Source of the DNA: DAOUCP01 sp034432155
Lineage (GTDB): Bacteria; Chloroflexota; Anaerolineae; Epilineales; Epilineaceae
Direction: 5' to 3'
NCBI GenBank assembly: GCA_034432155.1
Contig: DAOUCP010000141.1
Coordinates: 1-24,943 of the forward strand
Length of the DNA stretch: 24,943 nucleotides
Each line of letters opens with the position of its first letter. Position 1 is the stretch's first letter. A model generated the notes under the pieces. The model saw nothing but the letters and a program-made list of their open reading frames with translations. It was not told where the DNA came from and ran no database searches. A program made the translations under genes and the position numbers. This document shows, one piece after another, positions 1 to 7,385 of the stretch.

Positions 1-93
1 GCCCGCCGCTGCTTTGTTGGTCTGCGCGTTGACGCCCGCCGGCGGCGCACCTAGACTTCGTTTGCGCGCCGGCCCACCCCGCTCGGAGCTGCG

Positions 94-1128
94 ATGCGCA
101 ATCTCGGGCGAATCTGGCGATTCCTCCGCAGCACTCGGACAGCCACCTGGCTGCTCTTGGGCCTGGCTCTGGCAGCCGCCCTGGGCTCTTTCCTGCCCCA
201 AGTGCCCCGCGACGTAGCGGCCCACGGCGCCTGGCAGAGGGCGATGCGGGGTCGCTACGCCGGGCTGGCCGACCTCCTCTGGGCGTTAGAGCTCACCCGA
301 TTCTACGGCAGCCTCTGGTTCTGGCTGCCCGCCCTCTGCTTACTCGTCAGCCTCGCGGTATGCACCATCGGCCGCTGGCGCTCCGTGCTGCGCTCCGCGA
401 CCCTGTACAGCCACCTTCTGCCCTTGCTGGTCGTCTTCGGAGGCCTCCTCAGCGTCCGTTGTGCCGAGCGGCACCGGCTGTTGGTGGCCGCGGGCGACGC
501 CGCCCAGGCCGTCCAGCTCAGGCGCTGGGGCTGCGGCCTCCCGGGGAGGATTGCGGCCGCACCTCGTGCACCGGCGACCGGCCGTCCCGCCGTGTCGCGC
601 GTCGCCGTTACCGATTGGCGCGTCGACCGCAATGCCGCGGGCCACCCGATCGGCAGCCGCGCCCAGGTGACCATCCAGCTTCCCGAAGGCACCACCTGTT
701 CGGGAGAGGCCCGCCCCAGCCACCCCTTGCGCTGCCGAGACTACGCCGTCGTTCTTCTCGGCGCCGGGTCCTGGAGCATGGACACCGACGCCCTCGGCAC
801 CGCCCGGGTCGCACGGGCGGGCATCGATGCGCTCGACGCGGCCCAGGTGGCATGGCCGGGCATCGATGCGCTCGACGCGGCCCGAGTCGCACGGGCGAGC
901 ACCCACCCGCCCGACGTCGCCCCGGTCCCGGTCACGGGCCCCGGCATCTCGCCTGTCACCTCGGCCGCCTACAAGGAGCGCACCGCAGTCGAGCTGCTCC
1001 TCGTCCGCGACCCGGGCTACCGCCTGGTCGTGGCCGGCCTCGCGGGCCTGGTCGTGACGAGTGCCGCGTCGCTCGTTCGGCCCCGGCGCTGGCGCTGTCG
1101 CCGGGCCGGGCAAGGTTCGAATCCATGA
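94..1128 (+). CDS. resB: ResB-like subunit of System II cytochrome c synthase
   Basis: ResB works with CcsA/ResC in the cytoplasmic membrane to carry haem out and attach it to CxxCH motifs of exported apocytochromes. The 344-residue product has the family layout. A first membrane segment at about 17-35 follows the typical RSTRTATWLLL start. A second lies at about 70-92 (YGSLWFWLPALCLLVSL) and a third at about 104-121, preceded by His107. A large outer domain spans 122-305, and a last membrane segment at about 307-328 follows the typical DPGYRLVVAG. It is shorter than many ResB proteins. The ATG is preceded by GGAG (85-88). Its stop overlaps the ccsA start as ATGA, which suggests translational coupling. 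Residues 237-275 of the outer domain contain a 13-residue repeat not expected in the family. Assignment rests on motif pattern and on the neighbouring ccsA. Confidence 0.85.
   Translation: MRNLGRIWRFLRSTRTATWLLLGLALAAALGSFLPQVPRDVAAHGAWQRAMRGRYAGLADLLWALELTRFYGSLWFWLPALCLLVSLAVCTIGRWRSVLRSATLYSHLLPLLVVFGGLLSVRCAERHRLLVAAGDAAQAVQLRRWGCGLPGRIAAAPRAPATGRPAVSRVAVTDWRVDRNAAGHPIGSRAQVTIQLPEGTTCSGEARPSHPLRCRDYAVVLLGAGSWSMDTDALGTARVARAGIDALDAAQVAWPGIDALDAARVARASTHPPDVAPVPVTGPGISPVTSAAYKERTAVELLLVRDPGYRLVVAGLAGLVVTSAASLVRPRRWRCRRAGQGSNP
802..918 (+). repeat. 39-bp in-frame repeat, three units, inside resB
   Basis: Units lie at 802-840, 841-879 and 880-918. The first two share a perfect 25-base core (820-844 and 859-883) containing GCATCGATGCGCTCGACGCG. 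The third has diverged after its first half. At protein level the units give a 13-residue period around GIDALDA in the outer domain of ResB. Confidence 0.85.
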
Positions 1129-2033
1129 CCTCGCTGGCGATCGCGCTGGCGATGGACGCCCTCGTAGCCGCCTCGCTGGTCGCGATCGCGGCCGTCGTGG
1201 CGGGGCGTCCACGCGGGGCTTGCGTCGCGCTCGCTCTGGCCGTTGGAGCCGCCGGCGCCCTGGCGATCGGGATCGGCGGTCGGGGCGCGGCAATCGGGCA
1301 ATGGCCACTCACCAACCGCTTCGAGTTCGGGCTATGGTTTGCCCTGGCCGTGTTGCTCATGTGCGGCATCCTCCTCGCCACTCGCTATCCGCCGACGGTG
1401 GCGGCCCTGCTTCTGCCTCTCGGCGCGCTGGTGCTGGCCACGACCACCCTCGCCGTGGGCCCCGCCGAGCGCGCGCTCCAGCCGGCGCCGGCGGTGCTGC
1501 GCTCCATCTGGTTGCAGATCCACGTGCTGGCTGCCGCCCTGGGCTACGGCACTGGCGCCAGCGCCGGCGCGTTGGGCATAGCCTTCCTCGTGCGAACGCG
1601 GCTCATGGCCGCCGAACCGATCGATGCCCGCAGGGAGGGCGAGGCCGGCGAACGGATCTCGATGCCTCGGCAGGGCGAGGCCACCCCGAGCTGCGCGGTC
1701 GGCGAGCCGGACCCAGGCTGCTTGGCGCAAGCGATGAACGTCGCCGTCGAGATCGCCTTTCCGGCCCTTTCGGCGGCCATCGTGACGGGGATGATTTGGG
1801 CCCAGTCGGCCTGGGGCGAGGCCTGGAGCTGGTTTCCCAAGGAGATCTGGGCCCTCGTCACCTGGCTTCTGTATTTGGCCTTCCTGCACGCCCGCGGCCT
1901 CCGCGATTGGCGCCCCCGCCTGCCCTGGCTGGCTGTTCTGGGCCTGGCGGCCATTGCCTTCACCCTGGTTGGCGTGCCCTGGCTGGCACGGGCCACCACC
2001 GTGGCCGAGCCTCACGTCTTCTGGCGCCCATGA
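1125..2033 (+). CDS. ccsA: CcsA/ResC-like cytochrome c assembly protein
   Basis: This is the polytopic partner of ResB, which binds haem at an outer tryptophan-rich (WWD) loop flanked by histidines. The 302-residue product shows NRFEF after the first segments (residues 64-68), His133 in WLQIHVLAAALGY, and the WWD-type loop WGEAWSWFPKEIWALVTW at 230-247, followed by LHARG (His255). The aspartate normally found in WxWDPKE is Phe237 here. The usual LHSY near the last segment is replaced by EPH at His297, so haem handling may differ. A polar loop at about 164-199 carries an imperfect 36-bp repeat (GEA at 172-174 and 184-186). The start is fixed by the ATGA overlap with resB; the stop overlaps the next ATG in the same way. 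Family assignment is firm; full activity is less certain. Confidence 0.85.
   Translation: MTSLAIALAMDALVAASLVAIAAVVAGRPRGACVALALAVGAAGALAIGIGGRGAAIGQWPLTNRFEFGLWFALAVLLMCGILLATRYPPTVAALLLPLGALVLATTTLAVGPAERALQPAPAVLRSIWLQIHVLAAALGYGTGASAGALGIAFLVRTRLMAAEPIDARREGEAGERISMPRQGEATPSCAVGEPDPGCLAQAMNVAVEIAFPALSAAIVTGMIWAQSAWGEAWSWFPKEIWALVTWLLYLAFLHARGLRDWRPRLPWLAVLGLAAIAFTLVGVPWLARATTVAEPHVFWRP
1636..1682 (+). repeat. 36-bp direct repeat inside ccsA loop
   Basis: The 11-mer AGGGCGAGGCC occurs at 1636-1646 and again at 1672-1682, 36 bases apart and in frame. It encodes GEA twice in a charged loop between membrane segments. There are only two copies, so it could be a single old duplication. Confidence 0.55.
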
Positions 2034-3373
2034 CCGAGACCAGTCGCCGCGACTTCCTCAAGCTTGCCGGGCTCGCCACCGCCGGCACGTGCGGCACCTG
2101 GCTGGCCGCTCGCACACACCGGCGGCTGGGCGTGTGGCCGACGCCCCACTCCGGCGAGGCCAGCAGCCTGTCGGCCTACGCGCCAGGCGCCATGCCGGCT
2201 ACAAGCTGGGGACGCATCGATCCGCGATTCGTACGTCCGGCACGCTTCTATCGGTCTCTGCCTGCAGACGCTCCGTGCGCCGCTTGCCACTCGCCGATCA
2301 TCCCGTCGCGGTTGGGCTACTGCCATACCGCTCACCCGGGTGGCACAGTCCAGTGCGCTTTGTGTCCCCGCGGCTGCGTGATCGCCGAGGGCCAGCGCGG
2401 TCACTGCGGCGTGCGCCAGAACCGTGGCGGCGAGCTCTACACGCTCGTGTACGGTAGTCCTTGCTCGATGAACATCGACCCCATCGAGAAGAAACCCTTC
2501 TTCCACTTCTTGCCCACCGCTGCCGCCTTCTCCATCGCCACCGCCGGCTGCAACATGGACTGCCTCTACTGCCAGAACTGGCAGATCTCGCAGGCCGCGC
2601 CAGAGGATGTCGAGGTCACGCCCGCCGGTCCCGAGGACATTGCCGCCATGGCCAGGGCCAACGACTGTGCCGTCGTGGCCTACACATACTCCGAGCCGAT
2701 CGTGGCCCTGGAGTACGTGATCGACACGGCGCGGGCGGTGCGCGCCGCCGGTGGCAAGAACGTGGTCGTCACCGCTGGTTGGATCGAGCCCCAACCGCTG
2801 GCGGCGCTGTGTGATGTCGTGGACGCCATCAAGGTCGACCTCAAGGGCTTCGATGAGGATTTCTACCGTCAGGTGTGCAACGGGGAACTGGCGTCGGTGC
2901 TCCAGGCCATTCGTGCCATCTATCGCTCAGGGCGCCACCTCGAGCTCGTGAACCTGGTGGTGCCAACCCTCAACGATGCCACCGACGACCTGCGACGGCT
3001 CTGTGATTGGGTGGTCCGCAACGTGGGCCCGGACGTGCCCCTCCATTTCTCCCGCTTCGCGCCTAACTACCGGCTGCTCGACTTGCCCCCGACCCCCGTC
3101 GAGAAGCTCGACGAGGCCCACGCCATCGCTCGCAACGCCGGCTGCCGCTACGTGTACGTGGGCAACGTGCCAGGCCACCCGGCCAACCACACCTACTGCC
3201 CCCGCTGCGGGGCGCTCCTGATCGAGCGCGACGGCTTCTGGGTAGTGTCGTTCGCCATCCAGGACGGCGCGTGTCGCTCCTGTGGGCAGCCGATTCCTGG
3301 CGTATGGGGCCCAGTCCGGCTGAGCGATCAGGCCGTGCCGCTTGGGGCGCCGCAACAAGCCCCGGATTCGTGA
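2030..3373 (+). CDS. amrS: AmmeMemoRadiSam system radical SAM enzyme with Tat signal
   Basis: The 447-residue product belongs to the radical SAM family that accompanies prokaryotic MEMO and AMMECR1 homologues; the reaction is unknown. The 4Fe-4S site is CNMDCLYC (Cys174, Cys178, Cys181). Upstream is the family's Cys-rich segment CALCPRGC at 109-116 and HCGVRQN; downstream is YTYSEP (219-224). Two CxxC pairs near the end (CPRC 390-393, CRSC 416-419) resemble a zinc ribbon. The N-terminus begins with SRRDFLK (5-11) and an Ala/Leu-rich stretch, a good twin-arginine signal, so folded enzyme with its cluster may be exported. Between signal and enzyme lies CAACH (83-87), which fits the c-type haem motif. 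The ATG overlaps the ccsA stop as ATGA; the longer upstream reading frame is antisense-like and was rejected. The gene for its MEMO-AMMECR1 partner starts 23 bases after this stop. Confidence 0.9.
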   Translation: MTETSRRDFLKLAGLATAGTCGTWLAARTHRRLGVWPTPHSGEASSLSAYAPGAMPATSWGRIDPRFVRPARFYRSLPADAPCAACHSPIIPSRLGYCHTAHPGGTVQCALCPRGCVIAEGQRGHCGVRQNRGGELYTLVYGSPCSMNIDPIEKKPFFHFLPTAAAFSIATAGCNMDCLYCQNWQISQAAPEDVEVTPAGPEDIAAMARANDCAVVAYTYSEPIVALEYVIDTARAVRAAGGKNVVVTAGWIEPQPLAALCDVVDAIKVDLKGFDEDFYRQVCNGELASVLQAIRAIYRSGRHLELVNLVVPTLNDATDDLRRLCDWVVRNVGPDVPLHFSRFAPNYRLLDLPPTPVEKLDEAHAIARNAGCRYVYVGNVPGHPANHTYCPRCGALLIERDGFWVVSFAIQDGACRSCGQPIPGVWGPVRLSDQAVPLGAPQQAPDS

Positions 3374-3383
3374 GTTGGTATCG

Positions 3384-3390
3384 AGGAGGA
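3384..3390 (+). promoter_or_regulatory. Strong ribosome binding site fixing the MEMO-AMMECR1 start
   Basis: AGGAGGA ends six bases before the ATG at 3397. It selects the start that gives a lipoprotein signal over the longer open frame reaching back to 3271. Confidence 0.8.
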
Positions 3391-3396
3391 TTGCCG

Positions 3397-5154
3397 ATGA
3401 AGCGTCTCGCTGCCTGGATCGCCCTCGTGCTTTCGGTGGCCGGCTGTCGGCCGGCAAGTCCGCCAGCCGTGCTGACCCCGGAGACGCCCGGAGGCGCGAT
3501 CGTCGCCTCCGGTGGCTCGCCCAACATCACCGGCCCCATCCTGCCGCCGCAGGTAGCCGGCCGCTTCTATCCGGCTGATCCTGAGGCGTTGCGGCAGACG
3601 GTCGCCGATTTGCTGGCCGCCGCTCGGCCCGGCAACCGCCGGCCGCTCGGCCTGCTGGCCCCTCATGCTGGTTATGTCTACTCCGGGCCGGTGGCCGCCG
3701 CTGCCTATCGCCAGGCGGAAGGCCAGGAGTACGACGTGGTGGTGGTGCTGGGTACCAACCACAGCCATGCTGACTTCGAGGGGGTTGCGGTGTATCCCGA
3801 CGGTGCCCTGGCCACGCCGTTGGGCAACGCCGCTGTCGACGCCCCCTTGGCCCGTCAGCTGATCGGTGAGGGCGGGCCCATCGTGGCCGCGCCAGCGATC
3901 TTCGAGGGTGAGCACAGCGTCGAGGTTCAGCTGCCGTTCCTCCAGGCGCTCTTCCCCCAGACACCCATCTTGCCGCTCATCGTCTCCTCACCGACAGACG
4001 CCACCGTCGATGCCGTGGCCAAGGCACTCGCGCGAGTCCTGGCCAATCGCCGGCCGTTGCTCGTCGCCAGCAGCGATCTCTCCCACTACCCGGCGCAGGC
4101 CGACGCAGTTCCCGTCGATCGCGCGGTCCTGGAAGCCGTCGTGAGCATGGACCCGGATCGCCTGCGTTCGACCGTTGACGAAGCGATGGCGCGCGGTATT
4201 CCGAACCTCGGAACCTGCGCCTGCGGCGAGGGCGCCATCTTGGCCGTCATGGCCGTTGCCAGGGAACTGGGAAGTCCGTCGGCGTCGATCATCGACCAGC
4301 GCACGTCGGCCGATGTCGCCCTCGGCGATCCAGACCAGGTGGTCGGCTACGGTGCCGTGGCATTCTGGGCACCAGAGGCGGAACCGGTGAGCCGCCGAGC
4401 GGCCGGTACCGAGCCACGGGTGAGCTCCGCCGGCACAGCGGTCGGCACTCAGCCAGCGGCGAGCCTCAGCGGCACAGCGGCCGTCGCCGGGGCACAGGCC
4501 AGCATCGCCGCCACAGTGGCCGGTATTCCGCCAGCAGCGAGCCTCGCCGGCACACCAGCTCCCACCGACAGACGAACAAGTTCCGCTCCCACCGCGACTC
4601 GCACCGACACGGCAGCCGGGGATCTGACGGTCGCCGAGCAAGGTCAACTGCTCGAACTCGCCCGGCGCACGCTGGAGGAATACCTTACCACTCGGACGAT
4701 GCCGACCGCTGTGCCGACGAGCCCGAGGCTCCTCGAGAAGCGCGGCGCCTTCGTGACGCTCACGAAGAACGGCGAGCTGCGCGGCTGTATGGGCAGCCTG
4801 ACCGCCCAGCAGCCTTTGTATCTCCAGGTCCAGGAGTCGGCACTCATGGCGGCCTTGCAGGATCCGCGCTTCCCGCCCGTCACGGCCGACGAACTGGCCG
4901 GGCTGAGAATCGAGATCTCGGCTCTTGGCCCGCTGGAACGGGTGACCGATGTGAGCCAGATCCAGGTCGGCCGACACGGGCTGGTGATCGAGAAGGGAGC
5001 CCGCCGGGGCACGTTGCTGCCGCAGGTGCCCCTCGAGTATGGTTGGGATCGCAGCCAGTTCTTGATTCAGCTCTGTCGGAAGGCGGGCCTCCCCGACGAC
5101 GCCTGGGGCAGCGCGACCCTCTACCGTTACACCGCCCAGGTGTTTGGCGAGTAG
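3397..5154 (+). CDS. amrB/amrA: Lipoprotein fusion of MEMO (AmmeMemoRadiSam B) and AMMECR1 (A) domains
   Basis: The 585-residue protein joins two parts of the AmmeMemoRadiSam system. Residues 1-17 form a lipoprotein signal with lipobox VAGC (Cys17). Residues about 50-326 are the MEMO domain, starting AGRFYPADPEALR and containing PHAGYVYSG (His90), GTNHS (His122), EHSVEVQLPFLQ, SSDLSHY and CACG (Cys276). The positions matching the metal ligands of human MEMO1 (two His and one Cys) are thus kept. A Ala/Ser/Thr-rich linker (327-411) holds four 13-residue repeats. Residues about 415-582 are AMMECR1-like, with KRGAFVTL, LRGCMGSL and YGWD. The lipobox places the protein on the outer face of the membrane, matching the Tat signal of its radical SAM partner upstream. 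Human homologues are cytosolic or nuclear, so this location is unusual. The reaction catalysed is unknown. Confidence 0.92.
   Translation: MKRLAAWIALVLSVAGCRPASPPAVLTPETPGGAIVASGGSPNITGPILPPQVAGRFYPADPEALRQTVADLLAAARPGNRRPLGLLAPHAGYVYSGPVAAAAYRQAEGQEYDVVVVLGTNHSHADFEGVAVYPDGALATPLGNAAVDAPLARQLIGEGGPIVAAPAIFEGEHSVEVQLPFLQALFPQTPILPLIVSSPTDATVDAVAKALARVLANRRPLLVASSDLSHYPAQADAVPVDRAVLEAVVSMDPDRLRSTVDEAMARGIPNLGTCACGEGAILAVMAVARELGSPSASIIDQRTSADVALGDPDQVVGYGAVAFWAPEAEPVSRRAAGTEPRVSSAGTAVGTQPAASLSGTAAVAGAQASIAATVAGIPPAASLAGTPAPTDRRTSSAPTATRTDTAAGDLTVAEQGQLLELARRTLEEYLTTRTMPTAVPTSPRLLEKRGAFVTLTKNGELRGCMGSLTAQQPLYLQVQESALMAALQDPRFPPVTADELAGLRIEISALGPLERVTDVSQIQVGRHGLVIEKGARRGTLLPQVPLEYGWDRSQFLIQLCRKAGLPDDAWGSATLYRYTAQVFGE
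4402..4557 (+). repeat. 39-bp in-frame repeat, four units, in the MEMO-AMMECR1 linker
   Basis: Units are 4402-4440, 4441-4479, 4480-4518 and 4519-4557. Three share a GAGC core and end in or near GGCACA followed by GCG or CCA. The protein period is 13 residues, with variants of PAASLxGT. The repeat forms the flexible link between the two domains. Confidence 0.8.
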
Positions 5155-7372
5155 TCGCGTGCGGGCTGGCCTGGCCACCGTGGGCGTGCTCAGCACCGCT
5201 GGGCAGGTGCTCCTGCTGCGGGAGCTGGCGGCCACCTTCTATGGCAACGAGCTCGTCTACGGCATCGCCCTGGCGATCTGGTTGCTCTGGGCGGCCGCTG
5301 GCGCCGCTGTAGCGGCGCGGCTGATGGCACGCACCGTCCGCCCCAGCCGAGGCGTGTTCGGTGCCGCTCTCGTGGCAGCGGCCAGCCTGGTCGGATGTCA
5401 GCTGGTTGTGCTTCGCGGCCTCAGGTTGTGGTTGGGGTTCACACCGGGCGCCATTCCCAGCTTGACCACCATCCTCGCCGCAAGCCTGGTGGTCCTCGCG
5501 CCCCTTTGTCTAGTGGGCGGTGCCCTCTTCACCGTCGGCAGCCGCGCTTGGGTCGGGGCAAGGCCGGCAGAGCCCGAGCTGGCGGTGATTGGCCGCGCCT
5601 ACGCCTGGGAAAGCGCGGGCTCGGTCGTGGCTGGGCTGGCTGTCAGTCTGCTCTTGTTGCGGTTTCTCGCGCCCCTGTCGATTGTCCTGTGCCTGGTGAC
5701 TCTGGCAACGCTGACCTCCTCGCGGCTGCTGGGCTCGGCGCGACCGCTAGGGGGTCCAGGCGGCGGGGGCGAACGCCCCAGCGCCGGTGCCCTAGCGCTG
5801 GCAGCCATAGCCATCGGCTGCCTGGCCGCGGCGTTGCCCGTAGGTAGCTGGCTCGAAGCACGCACCCTCGACTGGACGTGGCCGGATCGCGTCGCTGTCC
5901 GTGACAGCCCTCACGGGCGATTGGTGGTCGTAGCGCGGGACTCGCAGCGCGCCTTCTACGCCGACGGTCGTTTGCTGTTCGAGACGCAATCCACGCAGCC
6001 AGAAGAAGCAGCGCATGTGCCGCTACTCGTGCACCCTCATCCCCGTCGCGTCCTCCTGATCGGCGGCGGTGTCGACGGCACACTGGCCGAAATCCTCAAG
6101 CATCCGGTGGACCGCGTCACCTACGCCGAGCTGGATCCGTGGCTGATCCAACTCGCGCGCCGAGAGCTGCCTGCCGAGCAGGCCGCGGTGCTCGACGACG
6201 AGCGCGTGGAGCTGCGACTGACCGACGGTCGCCGCGCCCTAGCGGAGACCCAGCGCCCGCTGGATGTCATCATCGTCCACCTGCCAGAACCAGCGACCGG
6301 TCAGCTGAATCGCTTCTACAGCCGCGAGTTCTTCGCCGAGGCGCAAGCCGCCTTAGCGCCTGATGGGTTGCTCGCGTTCGGCCTGCCCTCGGCCGAAAGT
6401 TACTGGAACCCCGCCTTGCAGCATCGCAATGCCTCGATCCTGCGCGCCTTGCAGGAGGTCTTTGGCTCGGTGGTCATTACCGCCGGGGACACAAACACCT
6501 TCTTGGCCTCACCGGCGCCATTGCACCTCGATGTGGCGAGCCTGACTGAGCGCCTGGTGCAGAGGCATGTCGCCACGCGCTGGCTCACGCCACCTCGCCT
6601 GCAGTACCTGCTCGATGCCCGTCGACTGGCTGCGGTGCGGCAACGCATCGGGGATGGAGCCAATGTCCCAGCCAACCGCGATTCCCGACCGGTGAGCTAC
6701 TTCTACGAGATGGCGCTGTGGCTTTTTCGGGCCGGCGGGCGGCCGATCGCACTGCCCGTATTCAGCGGGCGCAGCTCGCTCCTGCTGCTGGCCCCGGCCC
6801 TCCTTTTCGTCTGGCTGGCGCTCCGTCCCAGTCCCGGGGGCCGGATTGCCGTCGCCGTGGCCACTGCCGGTGGCAGCGTGATGGCGCTTGAAGTGATCGT
6901 CCTCCTGGCCTACCAGAGTGGTCACGGCGCGCTCTACCAGCAGATCGGCCTCCTGCTCGCCTCGTTCATGGCCGGCATGGCCCTTGGGGCCGCTCGGCCG
7001 CCAGCCGCCAGCTGGACCTGGCTCGCCCGGCTGCAACTTGGCCTGGCGGTCGCAGGGCTGGCGGCTCTCGGGCTTGGCTACCGACCGGCGACGGTATCGC
7101 CCTTTTTCTTTGGCGGCGTTGGTGTCGTGACGGGGGTCCTGGGTGGCGCGCTCTTCGCTGTCGCCACGTCGCTGGCGCGCGGTTCGGTGACCAGCATCGC
7201 TGGTCGTCTGTATGCCGTCGATCTCGTGGGCGCGGCCACCGGGGCGCTCTTGCCGTCGCTGGTGCTCGTGCCCCGGTTCGGCATCGCCGCCAGCTGTTTG
7301 CTCGTCGTCTTGGGGAACAGTATCTTGGCCGCGGCCCCGGCCGTCCGATCGGGCGGCTCCTTGGGCCGATGA
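5144..7372 (+). CDS. Polytopic membrane protein with central spermidine-synthase-like domain
   Basis: The 742-residue product has a hydrophobic N-terminal block (about 8-235), a soluble Rossmann domain resembling spermidine synthase (about 245-460), and a second hydrophobic block (about 540-735). The central domain shows LLIGGGVDG (304-312), the acidic AELDP (328-332) and LTDGRR (359-364), which fit binding of S-adenosylmethionine-type nucleosides. In the motif that normally reads DLPDP or DSSDP, the catalytic Asp is His379 (VHLPEP), so aminopropyl transfer is doubtful. The two membrane blocks resemble each other, for example GRAYAWESAG at 150-159 and GRLYAVDLVG at 687-696. The start is uncertain: TTG at 5144 overlaps the upstream stop, and GTG at 5159 is an in-frame alternative. 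Similar fused proteins are widespread, but their role is not established. Confidence 0.8.
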   Translation: MASSRVRAGLATVGVLSTAGQVLLLRELAATFYGNELVYGIALAIWLLWAAAGAAVAARLMARTVRPSRGVFGAALVAAASLVGCQLVVLRGLRLWLGFTPGAIPSLTTILAASLVVLAPLCLVGGALFTVGSRAWVGARPAEPELAVIGRAYAWESAGSVVAGLAVSLLLLRFLAPLSIVLCLVTLATLTSSRLLGSARPLGGPGGGGERPSAGALALAAIAIGCLAAALPVGSWLEARTLDWTWPDRVAVRDSPHGRLVVVARDSQRAFYADGRLLFETQSTQPEEAAHVPLLVHPHPRRVLLIGGGVDGTLAEILKHPVDRVTYAELDPWLIQLARRELPAEQAAVLDDERVELRLTDGRRALAETQRPLDVIIVHLPEPATGQLNRFYSREFFAEAQAALAPDGLLAFGLPSAESYWNPALQHRNASILRALQEVFGSVVITAGDTNTFLASPAPLHLDVASLTERLVQRHVATRWLTPPRLQYLLDARRLAAVRQRIGDGANVPANRDSRPVSYFYEMALWLFRAGGRPIALPVFSGRSSLLLLAPALLFVWLALRPSPGGRIAVAVATAGGSVMALEVIVLLAYQSGHGALYQQIGLLLASFMAGMALGAARPPAASWTWLARLQLGLAVAGLAALGLGYRPATVSPFFFGGVGVVTGVLGGALFAVATSLARGSVTSIAGRLYAVDLVGAATGALLPSLVLVPRFGIAASCLLVVLGNSILAAAPAVRSGGSLGR

Positions 7373-7385
7373 AAGGACGAGCGAC

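Noticed and set aside
1..54. Possible C-terminal end of an upstream gene (plus-strand frame 1, stop TAG at 52-54)
   Set aside because: Only 17 Arg-rich codons are visible and no family can be recognised; another frame is open as well, so the call would be a guess.
3988..5235. Minus-strand ORF of 415 codons opposite the MEMO-AMMECR1 gene
   Set aside because: Shadow frame; the plus strand encodes two well-known domains across the same span.
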